This document shows, piece after piece, positions 21,693 through 33,098 of a stretch of DNA of 64,000 nt. The translations under genes were made by a program, and so were the position numbers. Within the stretch, counting starts at the first letter, position 1. Each line of letters opens with the position of its first letter. The DNA is taken from assembly GCA_951799445.1 (NCBI GenBank), contig OX637288.1:27693288-27757287 (forward strand). The letters run 5' to 3'. Origin of the DNA: Pseudisothecium myosuroides. Lineage: Eukaryota; Streptophyta; Bryopsida; Hypnales; Lembophyllaceae. The notes below the pieces were generated by a model, which searched no databases, had not been told where the DNA came from, and worked only from the letters and a program-made list of their open reading frames with translations.

Positions 21693-23057
21693 ATTACATG
21701 TAGTGCACCTCCCCAAGTTTAGTTAAGGTTGTTGTTTTTAGACTACAAACTAAGGAGTCTTCTTGAAGCTAAACTTGCCCAGGTTGGAAATGTTATAGAA
21801 TGCATTTAGAGATAGGTTCCAGAATGCAAAAATTTGCTACCATATTGTTTTTGTTTGTGATAAGTCTACAAAGTGCGTTCCATTCTTTTATAGAGTTTGA
21901 TATGATAGTTGTAAAAGTGGACTAAAGATCACTCAAGAAAATGCCAATCCTAGACATTTGTTTACAATTAGAGCTACAGTGAGAAAAAGTAGAATTTGTT
22001 CAATGGAGACATTGAAACTTTGATTTAGTAGTTGAATGACAAGAAATTTGGCTTTATATATATATATATATTTTTTTTTTAAATTTATTTATTTATTTTT
22101 ATTTTTATTTATTTTTTATTTTTACAAAAAATTATTTAATAACATTAAAATCCTATGACTAGGGAAAAAACTCTAAATTTTATAAAGATAAATATTAAAA
22201 TAAAGTTTAACCCCTAAAGTTTTATGACTATGTTTTAACAAAAATCTCACAAAAGTTATCATTTCTAGTGCAGCTAATAAATTTTTTTTTATTTGACTAA
22301 AGAAATTTGACTTCTATTTATAATTTTTATTTATTTATTTCTCCATTTTCAAACGGAATTGTTCAATGAAAATGCTTTAGTGTCAAATATAGTGTAAAGT
22401 ACAATAGTAAAAGTGAAATGTATATACAACAATTTTTTCTTGGTACATCTTAAATAAAGAAGGCACCTTGAACTAGTGTTGTTTTGATGTTAAAACAAGT
22501 GATTGATTGCAATCATAGTGTTCATTACTATTTCAAGGTTGAAAAATTATTGTTTCACTAACAAGTTTGATCAATATAATTGGCATGACATTGACTCAAT
22601 GTTGGAGCAAAGTAATTTGTCAAAGTTTCATTTATATATATCCAATGTATAATTTATTAGTATTACTTTATTATTGTTTCAAGTAGCACTATAATTCAAT
22701 AAAACTTTAACATTGAGACAGTGACATCATACAAAACTCTCAAATTGATTCAATTTACATTGGTTCAATACTACTTCAATATTGATGCAATGTGTACACA
22801 AAAAAAATTCAAATTCCAAAAGCCAATTGGAATTTCATCAGCTTGTGTCCATCAACTCTAGAAGTTACATATGTTGCACATCATCAAAATAGCAACTTCA
22901 ACAATAAATATACCATGACACCATAGTACAATCCACCAGAAGATTCAATGAAGTCAATGCACTTCAAATTTCCATTAGTTCTGGTCAAGACTATCACATG
23001 ATTTGCACGTTGTTTCTCCAAACTTCCTTGCTCGCAATCTGACTAAGATATGTAATT
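21693..23057. other. AT-rich spacer, no gene seen
   Basis: Contains a (TA)n run near 22055-22068 next to T-rich tracts, and one isolated TTAACCCCTAAAG end at 22207 for which I find no matching right end (a possible solo remnant of the TTAA family). Confidence 0.45.
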
Positions 23058-23184
23058 AAAGATATGTTTGCACTTGGTATTAAAGAGTGTTGTTAGTGAG
23101 GGTCTTAAAAACAAATTTAGACCTAGTTTGAACCAAATTCACATTGCAAACATCACCCCAAACACCAAGTGTGAACATACCTTA
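23058..23184. mobile_element. Short MITE, AAGGTATGTTCACACTTGG ends
   Basis: Left end AAAGATATGTTTGCACTTGG; minus-strand right end AAGGTATGTTCACACTTGG. About 127 bp. A sister copy at 57781-57905 shares the ends and interior words (AGACC, TTCACATT). Confidence 0.7.
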
Positions 23185-23632
23185 AGATATGTAAGATATA
23201 TAAGTTGGTCTGTCCATTCCTCTTTGTTGAGAGCCTGCCTTGCGGAGGAATCGATACTAAACCCTCTGCTCACTAGACTCCATTTTCACTGTGCAAGCAT
23301 TCACAAGGGGCATGTTAGTGAGCCACTTGGGGTCAAAAGAAGACACTATTTACTTACTTTCTTGATAAAAACTCAAATATTTACATCGAACCTCAAAAGC
23401 AAGGTTGTGCCAACTTCCACAATTCTTTCCAAATAGCATGAGAGTACACAACAATAAGAGTGCTGAAGATCAAGCAATGTTGTCACTTATCCAAGGTCAA
23501 CTAGGAAGTAGAGCAGTAACAGCAAGAAACATTAACTAGTTTGTATACATCTCAAGGAAGGCAAAACACAGAGCAACCTATGAAAATAATAGAAGGATTT
23601 CATTTATTAGTAGTCTAAACCTCACATGTTCC
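23185..23632. other. Intergenic, no gene seen
   Basis: Spacer between two transposon relics. The 122-codon frame that starts inside the upstream MITE has no recognisable domain. Confidence 0.4.
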
Positions 23633-24520
23633 TTAACCCTTTAGTGACTGTGGTTGATTTGGGGGGTGGTTGTAATTTTTCAAGAAAATGAATTTTGTAG
23701 CCACTCTAAAGATGTAGTCTTAGATCAAACCGTACAAGGTGTTTCCATAAGGGAAATTCTTCAACCTAACAAAAAATCAAACTCATCCAACGGTACAAAT
23801 TGCTATAAATAAGGTAGGAGGTCCATAAATCAACCTTTTAAGGGCTAAAATTGAATTTTGTGGAGGTGAAACATCTTTAAATACTTTTTAGTAAATTTTC
23901 TTCAAAAGACAAGTAGAATAGGCATCTAATCCAAGTCGTTTCATATTTTTTCAAGCTTTGTGAAATTAGTCACAAATTTTTGAAGTTCACAAAAAATGGT
24001 CATATGTGGTCATCAAAATGAATATCCTTCTAAAATGTGCAGATTTGGTACATTGAAGAAAGTGAAATGTACCTCTAAATCATGTTTGCTTCTAGAGCCT
24101 TGTTGGAGTTTGAGTTGCTTTCCTTAATTTTCAAAAATCAATGACTTGAATGACCCTTTAGAATTTGCGCTACATAAATACCAATGCATAAGATTACTTT
24201 GGGCATTCATGAGATTATAAAGCAACACTTATACCTTGTCAAGACATCAAGTTACAAAAAAATCTCACAATTTGGTTGATATTTTTTTGTATTTTTGTTG
24301 AACACTTCCCATTTAAAGGTCTAGGCCATTTGAGTTTGCAACCTCATAGCTAATTCATCAATGCTTCAATTCTCTTGAAATTGGTTTTGTTTGAAGCGCA
24401 CAAAGACATTCTAATTGCTTTCCTCTTTGAGATTTTTGTGATCAAATGTATTTTGAACAATATTAGACTCAGAGTCCAAAAATCAACCAAAAAGTGGTCG
24501 ACCGGTCACTAAAGGGTTAA
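23633..24520. mobile_element. TTAA element copy G (variant subfamily)
   Basis: Left end TTAACCCTTTAGTGACTG; minus-strand right end TTAACCCTTTAGTGACCG. TTAA at both edges, 888 bp. The inverted ends match over at least 17 bases, but the sequence after TTAACCC differs from the CCCCTAAAGG subfamily. Non-coding interior. Confidence 0.75.
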
Positions 24521-25240
24521 CTCACAGCAGAGGAGAATATTAAGAACAGAAATTGTAAAATTAGGAACATTGTTTTTGAAGAAAGAAAAAAATACTTAAT
24601 CAACAATCAGCAGTGTTATCGTATCCCCTATCCTTGAGTTCATTATTCTCCCACAGATCCATTTATTTGTGCGTCGTCTATGGTGGAAACACCCAAAACC
24701 GTCAATATTAGCAATTCAGCCCAGTTGGAGGCATCTTTTCCTAAATATAATATTTTGGTAGTATTAGCAAGTGAAAGTCATGAATATTAAAAAAAAATAG
24801 ACTTTTCGGATGTGCCTGGTATGTAATTTCTATGATTCTTCAAAGTGCCCGCTTCCTAGACCACTGAAATTATCACAGTGCACCCTACCGAAAGCTGCAG
24901 AAATCAGCAGTCAGCGAATCAGAGTGAAATATGTGTCCTTCAAATTCATCAACAAATCAGAGTAAAGCATTTGTAGAACACATTAACAAATGTTTAGGGA
25001 CACATTTAGTGGACCTCTAGGTACAGGAATGGGAGCAAGGACACTTTTGGGTGTTTCTCCCTTAACCACTGATCTCAAATGTGATTCTTATTGATTTGCT
25101 CACGCCGCTATAACACTTTAGCCACTTTTCAAATTTAACACTGGCATATGTCATCACATGCGCTGTTTCTATAGCCAAAACTTGGCAGAAGTCCTCGTCG
25201 AGAATGGAAGTGCTAACAATGTTGGATCCATGTGTTGGCA
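24521..25240. repeat. Dispersed repeat shared with 49.8 kb
   Basis: About 24690-25070 resembles 49790-50145 in order: ..AGCAATTCAGC, AGTTGGAGGCA, TTAGCAA.TGAAA.TCATGAAT, TGTAATTT.TATGA, ..TAGRYCACT.AAA, and a late ATGGG..CAAG.ACA. No end structure is evident. No gene. Confidence 0.55.
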
Positions 25241-25366
25241 GGCATTGGGCCAACATCAGCTGCATTGCATGCTCTCGACCTCGCCAAGTGCCTGGGACCC
25301 AAATTCAAGGAACTGATTTATGTGGGGACATCAGGCTGGTTTTCTGCCGTCACGGGTGGCATTCGA
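25241..25366 (+). pseudogene. Possible nucleoside phosphorylase/nucleosidase-like exon relic
   Basis: A plausible acceptor (TGTTGGCAG at 25240) opens a frame reading GIGPTSAALHALDLAKCLG, then a segment with ELIYVGTSGW. The Gly-Ile-Gly..(S/T)AA turn followed about 25 residues later by a hydrophobic strand and GTSGW is like the PNP/MTA-SAH nucleosidase superfamily core. The frame then runs into unrelated residues and stops. No neighbouring exons could be assigned, so this is a fragment at best. Confidence 0.35.
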
Positions 25367-25669
25367 ACCACTGGCCATTGTAAGAAGGCCAATCTAACAC
25401 ATCAAATGAGCTCTCCTACAGAATATTAATCAGACATGTAGTCATGCAAATGACTGCCCCGTGGTTACCAGTCATTTTAGGAAAAAATCAAATGTTTTCC
25501 AAGAATTCCACGAAACGGGCAGGCATAGAACATTCAAACAATAGACGCAGCCCGAGGTACTGGGTTTATCATGTGTATTGTTGCAATTCAGCAGATTTTA
25601 TGAGGACGCCGTGATTTTGACAATTGGGACTTGGGAGATAGCAATCAAGAGTTCGGTAAGACTGAGGCA

Positions 25670-25759
25670 ATGGAAAGAACAATTTTGCGGTGCTCCCAGT
25701 GTGGAGCAATAAATTTCGCTAACATGGCAGGCTTAATGGGCCACATGAAGAATACTTAG
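25670..25759 (+). pseudogene. Zinc-finger-like micro-ORF, 29 codons
   Basis: Starts ATG at 25670 and stops at TAG 25757-25759. It holds CSQCGAINFANMAGLMGHMK: a CxxC pair, then a single His where a C2H2 finger would need two. Either a fragment of a zinc-finger gene or chance. It lies 220 bp before the first SBNO exon but does not match that family there. Confidence 0.25.
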
Positions 25760-26658
25760 CAGTTGTTGTATACTAGGGCAAATGATCTCTGTTCCTTTAT
25801 CACTAGTGCCCTCTATCAAGTCTCTTCAACTTGGGAGAAACCTTTGTTCCTTTGTCACCCTCTACCAGCTCTCATAACTCTCACTTTCATGTTGTCCTGC
25901 AATTTGATTATTATGATTGCGAGACGTTTCTGATATATACAAGAGCGTTTACACTGTTCAATCATTCTTGGTGTGCAGGGCGTCGAGCTTGACGATTTTG
26001 TATCAGGGCCATGGGAGTTGTTGCTGAAGCTTCTACAAGAACATAGTCCTCTTCCTGAGGACCCTAAACACGATGAAGGTATACACCAGTCCTTTGCAAG
26101 TAACTAGGATAATGCATTCTTCTTCGTTTGTGTTATCTGTGCTCCGGGATTCAGTTTTCTCTTCCAGCGATTCTAGACGAAATTTTCTCTTCGGACATTT
26201 TACTATCGTCTATATTCAGAAAGTGAATTTTTTGATGGCTGTCAATTTGTGAGAGCAGGTGATTCGGAGTCACTCAACGGGAAGCGAGGAAGACATCAGG
26301 TCCTGTCATATTTGCATATATGGTGGAAAACGTATGTGGGATCATTAACAGAGACACTTTATCTTATTTTAACCCAAATTCTTTCCATTTCCTTCTGAAT
26401 ATTGATAGAATCATTTGGTCAAATATCTCTATGGACTTAAATTGCACGGAGTGATTTCAAACCTTAGCCATTTTGGTCGTCACAATATATACAGTATGCT
26501 TGTCTACCTACAACTTGACTTGACGATGTCTTTCACTTGCAGGCAATCGTAGCAGTTTTTTGAATGCAATACATGCGGCACTGTTGTTCATCCTGCTCGT
26601 CTCTCTTCACCTCTTGCGGAAAATGCAGATTGTGACAAGTATTGCGTTGGATGCAGTC

Positions 26659-26744
26659 CAACAGAAACATAACGTCGGCGCTCCACTTGATGGTCTATTG
26701 GACCATTGACCATCAAGTAGAGCGCCGACGTTATGTTTCTGTTG
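26659..26744. repeat. 86-bp near-perfect hairpin in the SBNO pseudogene
   Basis: Arms 26659-26695 and 26708-26744 are 37-bp inverted repeats that I read with one difference (CACTTGATGG/CCATCAAGTA region), loop 12 nt. It sits at the end of the second PHD-finger exon and cuts the frame after CVGCSPTE. It could be a foldback insertion or a local inverted duplication. Confidence 0.85.
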
Positions 26745-29700
26745 TTTCCTCCCGGTTGTTTCTTTCGACTCTTCCTCAGTAAACTTATCGTTGCCTTCAA
26801 GAATTTTGATGAATTTTCTGTAATTAAATGAATAGTTGGGTTGAAGTTTGCAAAATGACTTGATGCTAATGACCTGGTTTGGAAGCACATTTTTACAAGA
26901 GTATGATGTATTTCACAGGTATGAAGCAGAAAAGTTAAGTAAGAATAAGATCCTGAATGTTATCTGAGCTCTTGAATTGTCGAGTACTCCTTTGGATGAC
27001 ATTATTGAGGAGGTAAGTCTTCATTGTCTCAATGGTTATCAATTCATTCATCATCAATCATCCGAAACCTGTCCGTGAAAGGTGTTTAATTTCTTCTATT
27101 ATTTTTCCTTGACACCCTACGCTCATTGAGTGTAGTCTCTTCTATTCGCAATTCTCTCATCAATCTTCCTGTCAGCATACGAATATTTCTGGAACCTTCC
27201 AACCTTGGGGGACCTATGGCGAGCATTCTATCGGAATGGATGTCATCTTTGTGGATAACTCTTTAATTGTTGCATATGTGTTTTGATCCTCTTCTTTTCT
27301 GTTTGCACAGTTGGGAGGTCCAGACCGGGTTGCAGACCGGAGAAGGATGCTGGTGCCGGCTCAGAGTGGAAAAAGAGTTGTCTACACGAAGCATGAAACA
27401 CGTAATGAATTTCATATCGGTTTACTCGTACTCTGCAATCCGGTTCTAATGGACGCAGAGAGGATTATCATGAATTGATTAAATGTTCCAGCTCTTGTCT
27501 CAGTGTCCTTTTTTAATTGTACATGCAGAAAAGACGTGATGTTGGAAACGATTAATATACACGAGAAGCAACAATTTATGGATGGAAAGGAATATGTTGC
27601 AGTCGTTTCAGAAGCAGCATCGATCAGCTTGTGAAGAGCCATCAATCAGGTCCTTACGCCCATAACTGCCGCATTAAGAAGGTTTGCCCATTTAACAAGA
27701 AAGCAATGCGTTTCGTGCCTTGGTATCAGTATAGAGCGATAATCTTTAAACGCTCTTTCGATCAACTTTTAAATTTTGCGACAGAGGAGTGCACTTAACA
27801 TTGGAGCTCCCTTGGAGTGCTGATCGTGCAATTCAACAATTTGGGAGGACTCAAAGATCTAACCAGGCTTAGAACTGCTCCTCACTCCTCCGACGATTCT
27901 ATGTGCAAAGTCATGTTCTCCCTATTTCGTTGTTTGTGGGATCACAGACATTTGAGGCAGTAGGTTATAATGTGATGTCAATCTGGATACATATCTAATA
28001 ATTTTATCAGGCAGAAGGTCCCTCTGTAAATGTAGAATTTTCTGCTCAATGCTACGGGAATGAGACATGAGACTAGATTTCTAACTCCGGCAAACCTTGC
28101 CAAGGATTGGAAGCAGCAGATTTTCTGTGAATCTTCACCCCTATACTGACTCAACGAAAGTGGAGAATTGCCAATGCGCCCTTTCTTTTTTGAATTGATG
28201 CTGAATATAGTCGCAATATGCAGATTACGTACTATTCACAAATCTTGGTGGGGAACGCCGATTTGCATCCATTGTTGCTAAGCGTCTCCAGACTCTTCGG
28301 GCTTTGACTCAGGGTCAGTGAGAAGGTTCGTGCTCTGAACATCAGAAATTAGCGTGGGGTTTGTTAGGTTGTAAAGCATAAGTGCCTTATGGAGCGCGTC
28401 GGTGAATTTGACCGTCTTCTGCTCTTGCTTACGGCAGTCTTTTTTGTCCTCTATTGTTATTATTATGTGTTTTAGGAGCCTTCTTAAGAAATGCTGTGTA
28501 GTAGAAATGCGCAACATGCGTACTAATCTCTACAGTATGATCAAAGGCCAACTAACTCTCCATTTACGTATTCTGAAATATAACTTTTGTTTGTTCCGGG
28601 CCCGTCACTGAATGCCTTCAATTATGAGTGTTTATGGAAAGAAAGCATTTGCGAGCACATATAAATCCATCATGGAGAAGGTGCTCATCTGATTGTTTCT
28701 TGTTTGTGAGATTGGGTGCTAAGACCAACTTGGTGACTTTGGTTGTATGTATAAGCAAGGGGGACTTCAAATATGAAGTACCTTAATTAGTGGTAAGACG
28801 CTTTAGGGAAGAATTGCGCAGAAGGGCTTGTTTGCATTGTGCGGAGCTTATGACGCTTTTACTCCATTATATCAACTCTTAATTAGCAAGTAGCACTGGG
28901 CTTTTCCAATGATCTGAATATGGTCCTTTTGCAGTTTTGGTTCAATTAGTGTACATTAAGACGGTTTTTGACTTGATCAGGAAGATGACTTGAGAGTGTA
29001 TTTTTTGCATTCAGCCTTTCTGGTTTGTGACACCTGTCCTTGGAACTGTCCTGTGCTCGTGTTTGTTATTGTTGCATTGCAGTGTGGTTGGACTTGTAAC
29101 TCATCAAGGTTTTAAGTGTTGGCAAGACAACGTGAAACAATAACAGGACTTGTCGCTTTGTTTGTGAGTATATGACGTTCACTTTGGTTTCAGGCAGAGC
29201 CTTTGGCAATACTACATGGTTGCCCTAGAGGAGATTAGGCAAAGGCAAAGGAGTTCTTTCATTTGTACCGGCAGGCGCTTCTCACCGTAGGATTCATCCG
29301 TGATGCAGTTGGTGGTAAGCATTTCGACATTTGTCAAGTGAAGTCAGATAGTAACATCTTATACACGAATTTCCTCTGTGATCATTCCAAATTTGCAGCG
29401 ATTATGCCTTTGTCAAGGCTGTCAACACAAATATGTCGACTAATGTGAAGAACAAATGTTGACCCAAGAAACGTACTTAATCACTAGTGCTTGTTGTTTG
29501 CAGTTAGTCAAGCTAATGGTTCAACAAAGTCATCTACCAGACCCTCTGGAAGAAAAGCCGAAGCAGATTTGCACGAGGTTGGGAGGTTTCTCAACAGGGC
29601 TCTAGGCTTGCCACCTGATGTACAAAATCGGTAAAGTCAATCATTATAATCCTAGTGTCCGGCTATCGTGAATGAGCATATCATACTGAGACAGACTGCA

Positions 29701-30427
29701 TTTCTTGTCTCAAGAAAGCTTTGTTTGAATTGAACAAAGTCATATTGCAACCATTTGTTGAATGCAAATGGTGCGGGCACTGCAAAAATTAGGTTGTTTT
29801 GAACATTGTGTGAAGGCCCTGTAGTCAGATAAGTTACTGTTATTTGCTTGTTGTTGATTCAGGCTCTTTGAGTATTTTGTAAGTGTTTTTGATGAGCTCA
29901 TACGGGATGCTCGTAAAGAAGGCCAATTTGATTCTGGTATAGTGGACATAAAAGCTAGTACAATCGAACTAAATGATTCTCCGAAGGTTTCTGGTTAACC
30001 CCTTCTACCTTATGACAGTTGTGGTTACTAGATATACTTATTTTGAAATAGTTTGGTTACATATCTTTTGGGGGGATGATGTGTGTATTTCTTTTTTCTT
30101 TTCTTTTTTTTGAACAAATGGAAAATACCATTGCTTTAAAAGAATGTGTGTATTTCTTTTGTTTTCATAAAACAAACAAGAAACTGCCCATAGCATTTTG
30201 AAAATATATCTCAGTGTGGCTTTTTAGGTCAAGTAGTGGTCCATCCCTGCAAGCACTAATCACAACTTTGATCACAGTTTTTATATGGATTCTGTGACTA
30301 CTGCGACATAATTAGCAATTCTAATATTTTAGGGCTTCGTACACGTGACGAGTGTATTTTGACTGGGTTGTATTGTTTTTTTTTTGCTTGTCCCAATACA
30401 GACAGTTCATGTGGACTCTATGGACTA

Positions 30428-30550
30428 GGTAATTGCAAAGCAGGCCCACTTATCAAAAATAATCACCAGTTAGGACCTACCGAGCTGCGGGCGGCAAGGT
30501 TGGTACTAACTGGTGATTATTTTTGATAGCTTGGCCTACTTGCAATTACC
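30428..30550. mobile_element. Foldback MITE inside an SBNO exon remnant
   Basis: Left GGTAATTGCAAAGCAGGCCC and minus-strand right GGTAATTGCAAGTAGGCCAA, both followed by ..TATCAAAAATAATCACCAGT. Arms are about 48 bp with a few differences, loop about 27 bp. It begins right after TVHVDSMD of the pseudogene, splitting that exon from the MSGAPTT part at 30868. Confidence 0.8.
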
Positions 30551-30599
30551 GGATATAATGTCAATATAGGAGAGTTGAGGTGCTTGACTTCTTTGATTG

Positions 30600-30880
30600 C
30601 TTAACCAATCAAAACATGCCATAACGGCAATAGTCTCTTGCATTTATATTATATTAGGTGGATCCGCATTCACTAAGTTAATACAAGTTGGTAGTAGTAG
30701 ATATTTCTCTCAGATTTCTCTAATTGCCACACCAATGAAATTTCTTCTTCAAGCCCACCCTATTGGAAATTTGCACAAGGCAAGCAGTGAGCATTATCAG
30801 TCTTAATATACCTCTCCTTAACCAATCAAACCATGCCATGACGACGAAACTCTCCTGCAATGACATTATGTCCGGAGCAC
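30600..30880. repeat. Direct duplication beside the foldback
   Basis: Segments near 30600-30660 and 30818-30878 share TTAACCAATCAAA.CATGCCAT.ACG and later TCTC.TGCA at about 218-bp spacing. The second copy runs into the MSGAPTT exon remnant, so part of the pseudogene was duplicated locally or the repeat was carried in. Confidence 0.55.
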
Positions 30881-30927
30881 CAACTACACTGTTTGTTTTG
30901 GAAACAGTTCGGGGCCTCACTTGGGAG

Positions 30928-31860
30928 GTTTGTCTTCAATCTACCACTTTGTTGCATATCCTTGAAGCTTTTGTGATCGGAACCTGCCCAGGAAACTTAA
31001 ACCAGGAGCCAGGATCTGGTCGTTGGTTAGAGGTTCGATAGTCTGTATTTGTTGGCTGAGGAGAAACGAATGATGTGGTCTTCAATCAAGTCGTGTGGCC
31101 CCAGGCGAAGGTCGAACAGATGATGTGGGAGGCAACTCTCGATCACAGGAGAACGGCCTGGCTGCGGACAACCATTCTCTGTGAAAGGCACCCGGCGAAG
31201 TTCAACAAATTCCTTAGAAAATTTGACAATATGTGGCTTCGGTCACCATTCTTTGGTTCCTGGGTTGACAAAATTATCACCTGGAACCTGAAGAAACCCG
31301 TCCGCAGGTCCTTCATGTAATTTAGTTCTGTGCATGTGGTTCTGATCTTTAGTTCTCCAGGGCATGGCCCTCGGCTTTCCACCGTTTGTTCTTAGTTCAT
31401 TTCTGGAATAAACTCCGGGTTAAAAATTTAAAAAAAATTAAAACTTTTGTGATCGAGTGGATTTGTAGACTTCTGCCTTGCCAAATTTATTACTGAGAAA
31501 AGTGTTTTCCTTCAGTTTGCTGCATCAGACTGCCAGTAAGTTAGATGAGGATCATGCTGATGGTGTTGATATTGGCATTTATCGAACTAAGTTAAGGCGA
31601 GAATTGAATGGCTTGGGAGAACTCATTATTTTCTTGCTCTAGAAAGGTGAGGCGTCGGTTTAAGAAGTTAAGGCCTCAGTATCTTGCTTTGATAGATAAA
31701 AGATGATGTAAGCTAAGGTTTAATCATTTAAATCGTATTATGAGGAGATCTTTGTCACGTGGAATACTAAAAAAAATCAATTTGTGACAAGGCCAGGTCA
31801 GAATCCTAAAGGTTGTACAGTTTTCAAACCAGCTAATGGTGAAGCCCCATGGTATGCAGG
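30928..31860. other. Downstream of the SBNO pseudogene, no clear exon
   Basis: Further SBNO exons would be expected here but I cannot identify them with confidence; a LLAEEKR word near 31050 resembles the next SBNO segment (LLEEKR) only weakly. The 81-codon plus frame at 31075-31320 and a frame near 31545-31640 have no known domain. Confidence 0.4.
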
Positions 31861-33098
31861 TTAACCCCTAAATGACGGGCCAGATTCAAGCTTCACAATC
31901 CTTCTCTTTGTTTGATGCCATTTTGCAACTCAATGTGAATGAATTTTTTTTATAAATATTTTCAGAGAGAAAATCCCATGTGTTCTGTAAGTGCTAAAAA
32001 TTTAATTTGTGAAAATTTGAAAATACCATGAATTTTTTAACAACAATTATGAAAATAGATATCAAATACAAAATATGCTTTAAAAAATTGAAATTTTTAG
32101 CCCATGCGTACTTTGAAGTGTAGAATGTCATTGTATAAAACAAAATTACCATGTCATTCTAAAATTAAAAAATCAATAGACCTGGTTATAGGTCCAAAGT
32201 TCAAATAGCAATAAAACATTGAATTTTTAAGATTTTTCCAAGTATTCCAATTGGAGTAGAAACTAAACTTGATAAAATTCATTTCACTAGTTGACTTCAA
32301 ATTCAAAAAATATATTTTTTATGGCTAAAATTCACATCAAGAATAAAGAGCAAGAATTGGCCAAAATACACTACAAGGGTGATCCGTGGATTAATTCTAG
32401 AATTACTCCGTAGACACTAAGTGTCCAATAGATGACAAAGAATCTTTCTATGTAAGAGAGAAGTATAGATGTTCCGTCATCCTTGGGAATTTTGTGTGAA
32501 AAGGGCAAGTCTTGCATAGTATTTTGACCTCCAATGAATTCTTTTCGATTTTTTTAAGCAAATGATTTATACAATACCAAAAAGGTTGATTTCTACAGCA
32601 ACTAGCTCATCCTTTTGGAGTTAAGCATCTGCTTTTTTAGAAAAGTCAACAATACCATAATGAAGGAATGTGCAACACCATTCACTAAAATGCATTCAAG
32701 CAACTTCCTCTCTAAAAAATGGATGAAAAAAATGTTTTTTTTTTCCATCCTACAGTTCCACTTGAAGTCATCCAAAGGACAAAAAAATGTCCACAACGTC
32801 CTCTGGGGATTAAAGTCCATTTGCACGTCAAAGTGAATCTAGTCTAAAAGTAATATATAAATTCATTTGTAACACCCTTGCAAACACCATTAGCAACACT
32901 AAGAATCATTCACAAAAAAAGAATCTTGTTCATTCTTATTGTTAATCCTCGAAGGACACTGAAGACAAATAGTGTCCGAAGAATGACTTCATTGTTCATT
33001 GTAGAAACAAAGAATGCATCTATTAGTTCAATAATCAGAGCATTTTGGTGACTACTACCTTGGTCCCGGCCTCACGGGCTACGTCCTTAAAGAGTTAA
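31861..33098. mobile_element. TTAA element copy H (candidate)
   Basis: Left end TTAACCCCTAAATGACGGGC; minus-strand right end TTAACTCTTTAAGGACGTAG followed by CCCG. TTAA at both edges, 1238 bp. The stretch 32970-33098 recurs near 56270-56385 (CATTGTTCAYTRTAGAAACA, AAAGAATGCA, CACTACCTTGGTC), so the same family has a fragment there. Confidence 0.6.

Larger units (their letters stand above)
25979..30927 (+). pseudogene. Strawberry notch/FORGETTER1 (SBNO) unprocessed pseudogene, C-terminal half
   Basis: About 14 exon remnants follow the SBNO protein in order, most with AG/GT edges: 25979-26078 (GVELDDFVSGPWELLLKLL); 26259-26330 and 26543-26658 (PHD-finger halves, CHIC...CNTCG..VHPA); 26919-27012 (..LDDIIEE); 27311-27401 (LGGPDRVADRRRML); 27529-27649 (INIHEKQQFMDGKEYVAVV); 27785-27866 ([20 protein letters not shown]); 28224-28318 (LFTNLGGERRFASIVAKRL); about 28606-28690 (LNAFNYE, frameshift, VYGKKAF); 29194-29314; 29504-29630 (HEVGRFLNRALGLPPDVQNR); 29863-29986 (EGQFDSGIVDIKAS); 30402-30427 (TVHVD); about 30868-30927 (MSGAPTTLF...GLTWE). 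In-frame stops lie in several exons (near 26956, 27616, 28318, 29234), and there are frameshifts and two foldback insertions. The N-terminal DEXH helicase half is absent. SBNO/FGT1 proteins are nuclear helicase-like chromatin co-regulators; this copy cannot make one. Introns are kept, so it arose by DNA duplication, not retroposition. Confidence 0.88.

Noticed and set aside
25320..25385. Possible tRNA T-arm (GTGGTTCGAATGCC on minus strand)
   Set aside because: No acceptor stem, D-arm or anticodon arm could be placed around it.
31075..31320. 81-codon plus-strand frame as an SBNO 3' exon
   Set aside because: It does not follow the SBNO sequence after the GLTWE block closely enough to be called.
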